From CAVTWY01 sp963738575 (lineage in GTDB: Bacteria; Pseudomonadota; Gammaproteobacteria; Burkholderiales; Burkholderiaceae_C): a stretch of 64,000 nt of DNA. The DNA is taken from positions 186,001 to 250,000 of the forward strand of contig CAVTWY010000004.1 of NCBI GenBank assembly GCA_963738575.1. Direction: 5' to 3'. Under the pieces are notes generated by a model. The model was not told where the DNA came from. It made no database searches and saw nothing but the letters and a program-made list of their open reading frames with translations. The stretch's first letter is position 1. Every line of letters starts with the position of its first letter. The position numbers were made by a program, and so were the translations under genes. Below, piece after piece: positions 1 to 8,907 of this stretch.

Positions 1-993
1 TCCAAGTCTGCCGACGGGGGTGCGGCGAGGGACTACAGCTTGATTCGCGGCTGGTCGTCTTCGTATCCCGAAACCACGGGCTACATCATCCCAACATTGC
101 TTGACTACGCGCGGCTCACGGGTGACACGTCTTGGCGCGATCGCGCGCTGCGCATGGCCGATTGGTTGGTCAGCATTCAACTGCCATGTGGCGGGTTTCA
201 GGGCGGCAAAGTTGATGCGCTGCCTGTCGTGCCTGTGACGTTCAACACCGGCCAGATTCTGCTCGGGCTTGCCGCAGCCGAACGCGAGACCGGACGCTAC
301 CGCGAGCCGATGCGTCGCGCGGCTGATTGGTTGGTGGCCACGCAAGACGCCGATGGCTGCTGGCGAAAACACGAGTCACCGTTTGCTGCTCCAGGGGACA
401 AACAGTACGAAACGCACGTCGCATGGGGCCTTTTTGAGGCCGGGCAAATTGACAGGGACCGAGGCTATGTTGAGTGTGGATTCCGGACCATTGACTGGGC
501 GCTGCGGGACCTGCCCGCCAACGGTTGGTATGCCCGTTGCAGCCTGACAGCAGCAACCAATCCCATCACGCACACCATTGGCTACACCTTGCGCGGCGTC
601 ATTGAAGCCTGCAGGCATTCGCCAGAGAATCGGTGGCTTGACGCTGCTCGTCGCACGGCAATCGGCCTTGCTTCTACACAGCGCGACGACGGTTTTTTGC
701 CTGGCATGCTGGACAGCAACTGGAGGGGCTGCGGCGAGTGGGCATGCCTGACAGGCACGGCCCAAGTTGCATCCTGCTGGATGCTGCTGGATCACGCGCT
801 GGGCACCAACACGTTTACACCTTACGCCCAGCGAGCCAACCAATACCTGCGCCGCACGGTCAGGTTGGATGCGCCCGAGGGCATGCAAGGCGGCGTGAAA
901 GGCTCGTTTCCCGTCGACGGCGCCTATGGTGCGTTCGAGTACCTGAACTGGGCTGCAAAATTTACGGCCGACAGCCTGATGCTCGAAAGATGA
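1..993 (+). CDS. Alpha/alpha-toroid polysaccharide-locus protein, 5' truncated by window edge
   Basis: The reading frame is open to the first base, so the true start lies outside and about 330 residues are visible. It contains a conserved block reading GWSSSYPETTGYIIPTLL near the visible start. Three spaced helix-loop repeats follow, of the kind ADWLVSIQ..GGF, ADWLVATQ.ADGCW and IGLASTQRDDGF, typical of six- or seven-hairpin alpha/alpha barrels (terpenoid-cyclase or glycosidase-like toroids). Homologues in EPS clusters are often annotated misleadingly as delta-aminolevulinic acid dehydratase, but nothing here supports that activity. It precedes a C-methyltransferase and an epimerase on the same strand, so a role in processing or building a surface glycan is inferred. 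Substrate and catalytic residues are not recognisable. Confidence 0.75.
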   Translation, partial: SKSADGGAARDYSLIRGWSSSYPETTGYIIPTLLDYARLTGDTSWRDRALRMADWLVSIQLPCGGFQGGKVDALPVVPVTFNTGQILLGLAAAERETGRYREPMRRAADWLVATQDADGCWRKHESPFAAPGDKQYETHVAWGLFEAGQIDRDRGYVECGFRTIDWALRDLPANGWYARCSLTAATNPITHTIGYTLRGVIEACRHSPENRWLDAARRTAIGLASTQRDDGFLPGMLDSNWRGCGEWACLTGTAQVASCWMLLDHALGTNTFTPYAQRANQYLRRTVRLDAPEGMQGGVKGSFPVDGAYGAFEYLNWAAKFTADSLMLER

Positions 994-1130
994 GTGGACG
1001 CACGTCGCTGACTTGACTTTCGTCCTGTGCACCTGTTTTGCAGGCACTGTCCGCCCGTTGAAGGGGTGTTCTATTGCGGGCATTCGGTTACGCTTCAAGG
1101 CATGAACATGCGCTTTGCATTACCCCAGCG

Positions 1131-2399
1131 ATGAACCCGTCGACGCTGCCCCAATCGTCCCCACGCACAAGCCGTTTTTCCTGCCGTTTTTGTGCGGCAG
1201 AGCTCAAAACAACCTTCGTTGATCTGGGCGTGTCACCTCTTTGTCAGACACACATTTCGCCTGATCAATTGCACGAGATGGAACCTTTCTATCCGCTGCA
1301 TGCTTATGTGTGTGATGCCTGCTGGTTGGTCCAGCTTCAGGCCTTTGTATCACCGCAGGCCATCTTCGAAGAGTACGCTTACTTTTCCTCGTACTCAACG
1401 AGCTGGGTTGAACACGCCAAACGCTATGCCGCCATGGCCATCGCCCGTTTCAGATTAGGGGCCGGCAGCAACGTGATGGAAATCGCCAGCAACGACGGCT
1501 ACCTGCTGCAGCACTTTGTTGCTCAAAACGTGCCTGTGCTGGGCATCGAACCAGCAGCCAACGTGGCCAAGGTGGCAATTGAAAGAGGGATCCCGACCGA
1601 GATCGTTTTTTTCGGCAAGCAAACGGCAAACAAACTCGCTGCAAGCCACGGCAAACCCGACTTGCTTTTGGGCAACAACGTGTTGGCGCATGTGCCCGAT
1701 TTGAATGACTTTGTGGCGGGCATGAAAGTGCTTTTGGCACCCACCGGCGTCATCACCATGGAGTTTCCGCACCTGATGCGCTTGATGGCCGAGAACCAGT
1801 TCGACACCATTTATCACGAGCATTTCAGCTACTTCTCTTTTGTGGCCGTTGAGCGCGTGTTTGCACATCACGGCATCACTTTGTTTGACGTCGAAGAACC
1901 TGCCACCCATGGCGGCTCACTTCGCATCTATGGCCGACACAGCGAAAACGCTGCCATCCTCGTTGGCCCCAACGTTGCCGAGTTGCGCCAACGCGAGATT
2001 GACGACGGCTTCCTCACCCTTGATCGATACCGCAGCTTTGGGGCCCAGGCCATCGCCACCAAGCATCGCATCCTCAGCTTTTTGATCGACGCCAAACAAC
2101 GTGGCAAAAAAGTGGTGGGCTACGGCGCGCCTGGCAAGGGCAACACCTTGTTGAACTATTGCGGCATCCGCACCGACTTTCTTGACTTCACGGTGGACGC
2201 CAACCCGTACAAGCAGGGCAAATTCACCCCTGGCACGCGCATTCCCATCCTCGCACCCGAGCAGATCCGCGTTGCAAAGCCTGACTACGTTTTGATTCTT
2301 CCTTGGAATCTAAAGGACGAAATCACACGCGCCATGTCCTACATCGGTGAGTGGGGCGGCCGCTTCGTCGTCCCCATTCCTGATGTGCGTGTGCTCTGA
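1131..2399 (+). CDS. SAM-dependent C-methyltransferase, NDP-sugar type
   Basis: The 422-residue protein has the three-part layout of sugar C-methyltransferases. An N-terminal zinc-finger-like region has CRFC near residue 18 and CDAC near residue 61. A class I SAM-binding domain follows with VMEIASNDGYLL near residue 116. The C-terminal domain contains GYGAPGKGNTLLNY near residue 330. Known relatives methylate a ring carbon of a nucleotide-linked keto sugar; the sugar here is unknown. ATG 1131 was chosen because upstream in-frame codons (TTG 1074) give a leader unlike the family. The ribosome site is weak. It lies 12 bases before an NAD-dependent epimerase that could act in the same sugar pathway. 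A paralogue lies at 5606-6877. Confidence 0.85.
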   Translation: MNPSTLPQSSPRTSRFSCRFCAAELKTTFVDLGVSPLCQTHISPDQLHEMEPFYPLHAYVCDACWLVQLQAFVSPQAIFEEYAYFSSYSTSWVEHAKRYAAMAIARFRLGAGSNVMEIASNDGYLLQHFVAQNVPVLGIEPAANVAKVAIERGIPTEIVFFGKQTANKLAASHGKPDLLLGNNVLAHVPDLNDFVAGMKVLLAPTGVITMEFPHLMRLMAENQFDTIYHEHFSYFSFVAVERVFAHHGITLFDVEEPATHGGSLRIYGRHSENAAILVGPNVAELRQREIDDGFLTLDRYRSFGAQAIATKHRILSFLIDAKQRGKKVVGYGAPGKGNTLLNYCGIRTDFLDFTVDANPYKQGKFTPGTRIPILAPEQIRVAKPDYVLILPWNLKDEITRAMSYIGEWGGRFVVPIPDVRVL

Positions 2400-2411
2400 C
2401 CTGGAGACCCC

Positions 2412-3449
2412 ATGAAAGTACTTGTCACCGGAACCGAAGGCTATATCGGTGCCCGTCTGGCACCGTGGTTAACCGCTGCGGGTCATGCGGTGCAGGGTCT
2501 GGATACAGGCTTCTACCGCGATGGCTGCTTGTACCTAGATCCTGTGGGGCTGCCCCAAGGCCCACAGACCAGCTACAAAGACCTCCGCACCGTCACGCCC
2601 GCCGACTTTGAAGGCTTTGATGCCGTGGTTCACTTGGCCGAGCTTTCCAATGACCCCTTGGGTCAAAACCGTCCCGAGATCACCTTCAAGATCAATCATG
2701 AAGGTTCGGTTCGCATCGCCAAAGCAGCGCGCGAGGCCGGTGTCAAGCGCTTCGTTTACGCTTCGTCTTGCAGCGTTTATGGGGTCGGGTCGGGTGAGTT
2801 TTTGGATGAGGCCTCTCCCGTCAACCCCCAAACCACCTACGCCGAATGCAAAGTGCTTGTCGAGAGAGACCTGAAGCCTTTAGGAACTGACCAGTTTTCT
2901 GTCGTCTTCTTGCGCAACGCGACAGCCTATGGTCCGTCACCGCGCATGCGCTTTGATATCGTGCTCAACGATTTAAGCGCTTTGGCATGGATCCATAAAA
3001 AGATTGCAATGACCAGCGACGGCAGCCCTTGGCGTCCCATTGTTCACATCGAAGACATTTGCGAAGCCATGCGGTGCGCGCTCGAAGCACCAGCGGCGAG
3101 CATCAACCGCCAGGTTTTCAACGTGGGCACCACCACCGAAAACTTCCGTGTGCGTGAGATTGCACAAACCGTGTCAGACGCATTCCCTGGCTGCCACGTC
3201 AGCTCCGGGCCACCGAGCAAAGACAACCGCAGCTACCGAGTCTTGTTTGACAAGATCGCCACCCAACTGCCGGGCTTCAAAGCGCGTTGGACCGCCGCGC
3301 TTGGCGCCCAAGAGTTGCGCCGGCTGTTTGAGCGCATCGAGTTCACGCAAGCCGCCTACGAGTACCGCGCATTCACGCGCCTGAAGCAGCTCAAGTACCT
3401 TGAGCGCACGCAGCAGATTGATCAGGACCTTTACTGGCACGCACGTTAA
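2412..3449 (+). CDS. NAD-dependent epimerase/dehydratase (extended SDR)
   Basis: The 345-residue protein begins with the Rossmann signature VTGTEGYIGARL (residues 5-16). It has the SDR serine region SSCSVYG near residue 117 and a catalytic YxxxK pair in YAECK near residue 142. This marks an extended short-chain dehydrogenase/reductase acting on a nucleotide sugar, as an epimerase, dehydratase or reductase. GGAGA lies just upstream of ATG 2412, a good ribosome site. It directly follows the C-methyltransferase and is probably co-transcribed, so together they likely make a modified deoxysugar precursor. The exact reaction cannot be read from sequence. Confidence 0.85.
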   Translation: MKVLVTGTEGYIGARLAPWLTAAGHAVQGLDTGFYRDGCLYLDPVGLPQGPQTSYKDLRTVTPADFEGFDAVVHLAELSNDPLGQNRPEITFKINHEGSVRIAKAAREAGVKRFVYASSCSVYGVGSGEFLDEASPVNPQTTYAECKVLVERDLKPLGTDQFSVVFLRNATAYGPSPRMRFDIVLNDLSALAWIHKKIAMTSDGSPWRPIVHIEDICEAMRCALEAPAASINRQVFNVGTTTENFRVREIAQTVSDAFPGCHVSSGPPSKDNRSYRVLFDKIATQLPGFKARWTAALGAQELRRLFERIEFTQAAYEYRAFTRLKQLKYLERTQQIDQDLYWHAR

Positions 3450-3529
3450 CCGTTGAAGCGTCGTGCCTAAAGTGCGTCAGGCTCGCAAGTCAACTGCAAG
3501 CTGCGGCCGTTGCCTTTGTCAGGACAAGT

Positions 3530-4561
3530 CTATTTGGCGCGCTCCAGCCAGATTTCCCGCCAGTAGGTGCTTGATGCCCGTGGACAACCCAGCCTGGACT
3601 TGGTGAACTCTGCCCTGCAAAACACGTTTTCAAGTTGGATGCACGGCGTTTTCATGAGCGTCATCTTGCCGCTCTTCTCGTTGATCAACTTGGATACGCG
3701 AGCCTGAACGCGAAAGCGTTCGTTACAGTACTTGAGCATTTCGGGGTCGTGGCGCATCCCCCGGTTGAATCCGTCGACGTTGATGGTCGCCGCGATCTCG
3801 CGCGGTGACTTCACCACGACCCATTCGCCCGGTTGGAGGTCAAGCGTCTGCGCGGGCGTTGCAGCACCCTTCGCAATCTCGCCTTGGATGGCAGGAAACG
3901 GTTTGCCTCCGCGCAGCTTCTGCCAACGATCGTAGGCACCTACCAAAATGCGGTAACCCACGCCGCGCTCAACCAGCTTGCTGTAGCCCGCGAGCAGCAG
4001 AATTTTGGCCATGTGCCAGGCACTGTGATTGCCACTGCTCACGTCGCGAAGGTATTGCCGCACGTCCCACCAAGCAAGCGGCTCACTCGCTTCAAAGACG
4101 GCTGTCGTTTGGCACACCCACGTTGGATCTGCCGCCTCGCTCTGCGGCGCCATGGCCGCACGCCTGACCTGCTCCGCCGTGGCGCCATGCGCGCTGGCAG
4201 GAACTATTCGAGGCGATGCGTCGCCATCGCGCTTGAGCCACGCTTCTTTCCAAAAGAACACGCAGTCGGCTTGGCAACCATCGTGGTCAGCGCCATCGCA
4301 GCGTCCGCCCTCAAGGTGCACGGTGTCGTGCATACGACGCCCACCTGTTCGGTTGAGGGTGGAGTCGCAAGTTTTGTGCGCTGCCTTGTAGACGCGGAGT
4401 CGCCTGCCGCACAGGCGAAACATCTCGGGCTGAAAGGGCAAGCCGTCCATGCGGCCTTGTGTATCGAGAGTTGCCAAAATCTCGTCTTGCGTGCGCACCA
4501 CCACCCATTCGCCAGCGCGCAAGCCAAGACTCAGCGTCTTGGACAGTTGGCTTCGCGTCAT
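3530..4561 (-). CDS. Duplicated Cys-rich protein of unknown function
   Basis: I do not recognise a characterised family. The 343-residue protein is an internal duplication. Each half carries a block beginning GEWVVV, then a PEM..(L/Y)C..R(F/L)RV stretch, further cysteines and an ending FWKEAWLKR or YWREIWLER. The first copy (about residues 15-112) has cysteines in RLCGRR, KTCDST, GGRCDG, DGCQ and ADC. The second copy (about 245-343) keeps only those aligned with RLC, RC and GC. Between the copies is a helical segment with no obvious domain. Cysteine spacing suggests metal binding or disulfides in the first repeat, with the second partly degenerate. There is no signal peptide. ATG overlaps the stop of the putative oxygenase gene by four bases, implying coupled translation and a shared role. 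Confidence 0.7.
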   Translation of the reverse strand: MTRSQLSKTLSLGLRAGEWVVVRTQDEILATLDTQGRMDGLPFQPEMFRLCGRRLRVYKAAHKTCDSTLNRTGGRRMHDTVHLEGGRCDGADHDGCQADCVFFWKEAWLKRDGDASPRIVPASAHGATAEQVRRAAMAPQSEAADPTWVCQTTAVFEASEPLAWWDVRQYLRDVSSGNHSAWHMAKILLLAGYSKLVERGVGYRILVGAYDRWQKLRGGKPFPAIQGEIAKGAATPAQTLDLQPGEWVVVKSPREIAATINVDGFNRGMRHDPEMLKYCNERFRVQARVSKLINEKSGKMTLMKTPCIQLENVFCRAEFTKSRLGCPRASSTYWREIWLERAK

Positions 4562-5451
4562 GCCTTGGCTTGGTCGCGCGTCAGTTGCGCAACATCCAAA
4601 GGCTGCAAATCACTGACGCGCAAAAAATCGCCCAGCGTGGAGCCGGTGGCCAGTCCGTCGAGGTTGGCTGGGCCTCGCCCTTCGATTACATCGTCGATGT
4701 TCAACGTGCGCAAGTCGTAGCTATAGCGAATTTGCTCACTCTCGTTGGGGGCCGTCGCGTGAAGCTGGCAGGTTGAAAACAACATCAAATCGCCGGCATT
4801 TTGAACGATGCGCAAATCGGTGGTCTCGCCCAGGCTCTCGTTGGGCAAGGGGTGCACGCGCGTTTCACCAGCAACATTTTGCGCGGCGGCAAAGCGTGCC
4901 TTCTTCACCCACTCGTCGTAATCCCAATTCGATGAGGCATTGGCCACCGCTTTGTCAAAGTAGTCGATGAACATCGACATCACATGCGATGGCTCGCCGT
5001 CATACACAGGCACCCAGTAATTGACCAACTGCCGCGGGTGCGCGTACCACGTGTCGCGGTGTGGCTTGTAAGCGTAGCTAACACCGCTGGTTAGGTATTC
5101 ACCAGGCGGCGCGACACGAAGACGCGGCAAATCGAAGTAAGTTCGGTCGGGGTCGCACCCCATGTCGACAATCAAGGCCTGGCAAAGCTGTTTGGTGCGT
5201 TGGTGATTGGTGAACGTTGACTTCAGGGGCCCAGCGCGCTCGACGAATGCCGCTACGTCCATGTGCGCATGCGCCGTGCGCACATTGCTGCTCTTGGCGA
5301 AAGCGTGTTCGATCAGCTCTTTGGCCCAGGCCACGATGGCTGTTGAAGTTGCCGGCGCGCTGTACAAATACAAGCCGCCCTCAAAAAGGCGTCGCCTGCG
5401 ATCATCGTCGTCGGTGATTCGTCGATTGTTGTAAACGGGGGTGAGGCTCAC
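4558..5451 (-). CDS. Putative Fe(II)/2-oxoglutarate-dependent oxygenase
   Basis: The 297-residue protein has a plausible cupin-type facial triad. HRD sits in YKPHRDTWYAHP (H131, D133), a distal histidine in CQLHATAPN (H231), and an arginine in IRYSYDLR (R242 or R248) could bind 2-oxoglutarate. Spacing and the surrounding beta-rich sequence match non-haem iron oxygenases of the phytanoyl-CoA hydroxylase type. This is inferred from motif layout, not from a recognised named family. The start is GTG 5451, preceded by an AGAGAG stretch. It is coupled to the Cys-rich gene by an ATGA overlap and follows the C-methyltransferase after a 154-base gap with no gene. Hydroxylation of a sugar or lipid intermediate is possible; the substrate is unknown. 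Confidence 0.65.
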   Translation of the reverse strand: MSLTPVYNNRRITDDDDRRRRLFEGGLYLYSAPATSTAIVAWAKELIEHAFAKSSNVRTAHAHMDVAAFVERAGPLKSTFTNHQRTKQLCQALIVDMGCDPDRTYFDLPRLRVAPPGEYLTSGVSYAYKPHRDTWYAHPRQLVNYWVPVYDGEPSHVMSMFIDYFDKAVANASSNWDYDEWVKKARFAAAQNVAGETRVHPLPNESLGETTDLRIVQNAGDLMLFSTCQLHATAPNESEQIRYSYDLRTLNIDDVIEGRGPANLDGLATGSTLGDFLRVSDLQPLDVAQLTRDQAKA

Positions 5452-5605
5452 GGAGCGGCTCTCTGGTAAGTCAAGGCTTGATGCTGGCGGAGCAATTCCG
5501 GGTTGGCACCTGGCAACTTATGAATTTGAACAGAAGCCATGGGCGACGCAAAGACCAAGTTCGGGGGGTCATTTGGCGGTCTGTGTCGATGCCCGTCAAG
5601 CCTTC

Positions 5606-6877
5606 TTAGGTCATGTCGCCAGCGAGCAATTGATCCACGGTCAGCAAACGGCAGCGCAGCCCCAGTTGTTGGAGGTGTTGATGAACCTCGGCCTTGTAAA
5701 CAGGGTTCATCAACACGACCGATCCGGGATCGATGGCTGGCAATGTCTCAGGTGCGACCACTTGCAAACCACAGCCTGGCAAAAACTTGCCATGTCGTTG
5801 CGGACTGAGGTCGACTGCCGAATGCACGCCCGTTTTCTGACCCAGCGCGGCCAAAAAGCCAACCGTCTTGGCTGCCCCTTGCCAAATCACCACGGGGCGA
5901 CCTTGCGATGCCAGCCGGCGCAACCCGCTGATGGCATGGGCGATCGACACGTTGGCCCGCGAGGCGAAGTGCTCGCATCGTCGCCACTGAGCAGCAAGCG
6001 CTGATTCGTGCATAGATGCACCACGCACAAGTTCATCGTGCGATGCTGTTGCCGTTGCCGTTGCCTCCAGGATCAAATATTGACCATCGTAGACACACTC
6101 AGCGCGCTGAACTTCAAAGCCCGCCAAGGCAAAGGCGTGTTTCAGCGACTCGGCGGTGAAGTAGTTGCAGTGCTCGTAGTAGACATCCCAAAAAGCCAAC
6201 CCGTCGAGAATCCTTTCGGTTGCAGGGACTTCGAGCAACACCATACGCTGCGGCTTTTGTCGCGCCCAATGGGCAAGGCCGCACAAGAAAAAGTGCAGGT
6301 TACCGATGTGCTCCAAGGTGTGGCGACAAACCACGGCATCAGCGTCAACCAAGGCCGCGTCGGCATCTGATGAGGACAAGGCCAGCGCGGCATCAAATCG
6401 ACGGGCGTGCAAGTGCACCACTTGGGCGCTGCCCACCCCGCTTGTTTTGGTTCTGGCGGTGCTTGGCAGCGCCAAGTTGGGGTCCAGTCCAATGCCCTTT
6501 CCGATACCGTCTTCGGCCATCAGGTGAAGAAAATCACCATGCCCGCAGCCAATTTCAAGCACGGTCTTGCCGCGCAGTTGGTATCGCTGAACCCAACTGG
6601 CCGACATTGACCGGGCAAACTTGCTGAAATGGCCCGAGTTGCTTTGTGAGCTTTCGTAGCGCGCACCCACGTTTGCTAGGTCTTCGTCGAACCAAGGGTT
6701 GAACACGAGCCCGCACGAACGGCAAAACGTCAACTCGACACGGCTCGTGGGCACTGCAACCGCTTGCGCCAACGTGTCAAACACCGTGGCACAAGTGACG
6801 GGGGTTCGATCGATCGCGAAGAACGCCGCGACGTCCCGCGCGCTGCACGATGGACAACTGGGGGCAGAGGGTGTCAT
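5606..6877 (-). CDS. SAM-dependent C-methyltransferase (second copy)
   Basis: The roughly 423-residue protein has a zinc-finger-like N terminus (CPSC near residue 8, CRSCGLVFNPW near residue 51). A class I methyltransferase core follows with VLEIGCGHGDFL near residue 107. The C-terminal domain has the IWQGAAKTVGFLAALG stretch seen in sugar C-methyltransferases. It is built like the enzyme at 1131-2399 but clearly divergent, so the locus probably makes two different branched or methylated sugars, or methylates at two steps. ATG 6877 is preferred; a TTG at 6913, immediately after the upstream stop, would add 12 residues. Neither start has a strong ribosome site. Confidence 0.8.
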   Translation of the reverse strand: MTPSAPSCPSCSARDVAAFFAIDRTPVTCATVFDTLAQAVAVPTSRVELTFCRSCGLVFNPWFDEDLANVGARYESSQSNSGHFSKFARSMSASWVQRYQLRGKTVLEIGCGHGDFLHLMAEDGIGKGIGLDPNLALPSTARTKTSGVGSAQVVHLHARRFDAALALSSSDADAALVDADAVVCRHTLEHIGNLHFFLCGLAHWARQKPQRMVLLEVPATERILDGLAFWDVYYEHCNYFTAESLKHAFALAGFEVQRAECVYDGQYLILEATATATASHDELVRGASMHESALAAQWRRCEHFASRANVSIAHAISGLRRLASQGRPVVIWQGAAKTVGFLAALGQKTGVHSAVDLSPQRHGKFLPGCGLQVVAPETLPAIDPGSVVLMNPVYKAEVHQHLQQLGLRCRLLTVDQLLAGDMT

Positions 6878-6913
6878 GCGCTGGGCGTGAGGAGCTGAGG
6901 GGCGCAGGTGCAA

Positions 6914-7945
6914 CTAGCGTTTGTGTTTGTCGATGGCCAGGTCGCTGATGGTTGGCCTGGGTTGAAGCACACGCGCATGCCGGGCGTGTAGCGCGACCTC
7001 ATGTTGCTGACCACGCCAAACGCCTGGCCGTTCGGGCCCGACCCACACGGGGTCGTGCCCGCGGCCGGAACGATCGGCGATGTCGTCGGGTGTTGGGTCC
7101 AGATTAAGGTACCAAAGGCTTCGCGCACCCTGCGCGGTGGATCGCGGCTGTTGGGTTTCGCGCAAGATATCGCCAACACTCAAGCACGATTCATACACTT
7201 GAATGCCGCGCAGCATGCCATTCCAGACTTCTTTGCCCGGCGCCCACGGCGCGTCACCCCATGTGAGCGTGGGCACGGGTGGCATCACGTTGCCCCACCA
7301 TCGCGGCGTCTTGTAAGTCACGCGGCGGGGCCGGTCGGTGTACGGCAGGTCCCAAAAGTACTCGTGGTACATGCCGCTGGCGTCGCGCCAAACCCGAAAA
7401 GCCTGCAAGTGCCAGCGGTCGTAGTCCACGGCGCCATTCACAAAATCGTGTTGGAGCACCGAGATCTCCCAGTTGTGGTCCTTGCCAACTCGCATGGGGT
7501 AAGGGTACGGATGCGCCCCGTAATAGCTGTCAGCTGCGCCCTTGGGTGCCCACAAGAACGTGCGCGTGTCCTCCTTGCCATCGTCGTTGCCCCAGAAGAA
7601 AGCTGTGTAGTAGCCCGCTTGCCGGCGGGGGTAACAGGACCAGATGTACGTGGCGGGGTGAAGGGCCAGGGGGTTGTCGAATCGAAACCGCATGGTTTTG
7701 GCAACGGCCGCAGAGCCCGGAAAATCGAGCGCTTGGATGGGTCTGGCTCCATCTGCAGGCAAAGATTCTCGACGACCAGCGTCAATACCCGTCAGGCCAC
7801 AACCTTGCAGCACAGGGGCCAAGACGGCAAACGCCGGCACCGTTGCCGAAGTCAGGTGCAAGGGTGCAACGGCCGCATACTTCGACGCGTTGGCCAAAAA
7901 TGCTCGGCGGGTTTGGTTTGGCGCTTGCGCGTGCTGTAACTTCAT
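6914..7945 (-). CDS. Tat-exported lipoprotein with ConA/LamG-like domain
   Basis: The 343-residue protein starts with a twin-arginine segment (QTRRAFLAN, residues 11-19) and a hydrophobic stretch ending in LQGC with Cys49. Export by Tat and lipidation are therefore likely. The body shares ordered motifs with the C-terminal domain of the protein at 12439-13992: RRQAGYYTAFFW, YYGAHPYP, TWGDAPW, LRGIQVYE and DRSGRGHDPVW. The GxLRGI plus DxSGxGxxP pattern resembles concanavalin/LamG-type carbohydrate-binding jelly-roll domains, including some lyases. Unlike its paralogue it has no proline stalk. It sits among glycosyl-modifying genes, so it probably binds or trims the polymer at the envelope. The function is inferred only. 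Confidence 0.7.
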   Translation of the reverse strand: MKLQHAQAPNQTRRAFLANASKYAAVAPLHLTSATVPAFAVLAPVLQGCGLTGIDAGRRESLPADGARPIQALDFPGSAAVAKTMRFRFDNPLALHPATYIWSCYPRRQAGYYTAFFWGNDDGKEDTRTFLWAPKGAADSYYGAHPYPYPMRVGKDHNWEISVLQHDFVNGAVDYDRWHLQAFRVWRDASGMYHEYFWDLPYTDRPRRVTYKTPRWWGNVMPPVPTLTWGDAPWAPGKEVWNGMLRGIQVYESCLSVGDILRETQQPRSTAQGARSLWYLNLDPTPDDIADRSGRGHDPVWVGPERPGVWRGQQHEVALHARHARVLQPRPTISDLAIDKHKR

Positions 7946-7966
7946 GGAATGTCGGGGCTTCGTCGG

Positions 7967-8875
7967 TCAAAGCCTTGGCAACAAGCGCGTAGCGTTTGTA
8001 TGCACTGCGCTGAGTGCCTCGCGTACGATGGCACCCTTGACCCACACCATGCTTCGAAAGACATAGCGCTTCATTAGGCGTTTTTCGGCGGCGCTGGTCG
8101 GGGCACGATCAATGGCCTGCAACAACGCAAGTTTTTGCTTGTACGTGGGCATCACAAAGCGAGCGTCGCGTCCCGTCCAAAACCGCTGCTGAACAGCATC
8201 CGAGCTGCGATTCCAAGAGCTGGCACGTTCGTGCATGCGCCGGTAGAAAAGAGGCTCGGGCAATTCAACGATGGTCCCTTGCAAGGCAAGCTCTGCCATC
8301 AAGTTTGTGTCTGCCGCGGGGTAGGTGCCAGCGCCCAACAAGGCTGTCTTTGCTAGCGCAGAGCGCCGCATCAACCCATAGATGGCATTGGTTTGACCGA
8401 CCACCCGAAAAAACGCAAAAAAGCGTTCGGCCACAGAGACTTGTTGCAAGTTCAAACTCTCTTGAAGGTGTCTCGTCACTGCCCCTCGTCCATCGATGAT
8501 GACCGTTTGCCCACAGGCCATCGACGCACCGGGGTGGGCCAGCAACGCTGAGAGGCATTGCTCATGCAGGTTGGGGGAGGACAAATCGTCAGCGTTGAAC
8601 CAGCGAAAGTACTCGCACGAAGTCAGGCGAAAAAGTTGGTTGTAATTGCCAGCGGCCCCGATGTTGACTGCGTTGCGGATGTACGTGATTCGCGCGTCTT
8701 TGGCCGCGAAATCACGGCAGATTGCCTCCGTCGCGTCAGTCGAAGCGTTGTCTGAGATCACCAACTCAAAGTGCCCATAAGACTGTGCGAGCACCGACTC
8801 GATGGCCAAACCGAGGTACTGTTCGCCATTGAAGACCGGCATGCCAACGCTGATTTTGGGGCGAAGGGATGGCAT
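7967..8875 (-). CDS. Glycosyltransferase family 2
   Basis: The 302-residue protein has a GT-A fold start, PKISVGMPVFNGEQYL. It has the nucleotide-binding SDNASTDAT motif near residue 41 and a metal-binding WFNADDL near residue 92. Such enzymes transfer a sugar from a nucleotide donor to a lipid-linked acceptor on the inner membrane face; donor and acceptor are unknown. ATG 8875 is chosen; GTG 8908, overlapping the upstream stop, would add 11 residues. It lies between the PIG-L deacetylase and the Tat lipoprotein gene in the same leftward operon. Confidence 0.88.
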   Translation of the reverse strand: MPSLRPKISVGMPVFNGEQYLGLAIESVLAQSYGHFELVISDNASTDATEAICRDFAAKDARITYIRNAVNIGAAGNYNQLFRLTSCEYFRWFNADDLSSPNLHEQCLSALLAHPGASMACGQTVIIDGRGAVTRHLQESLNLQQVSVAERFFAFFRVVGQTNAIYGLMRRSALAKTALLGAGTYPAADTNLMAELALQGTIVELPEPLFYRRMHERASSWNRSSDAVQQRFWTGRDARFVMPTYKQKLALLQAIDRAPTSAAEKRLMKRYVFRSMVWVKGAIVREALSAVHTNATRLLPRL

Positions 8876-8907
8876 CAGTTTTCCGGGCGCGTTCGGGTGC
8901 TGGCGCA

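Noticed and set aside
1..993. Delta-aminolevulinic acid dehydratase
   Set aside because: The label is common for this family in databases, but the toroid repeats bear no resemblance to the TIM-barrel porphyrin enzyme.
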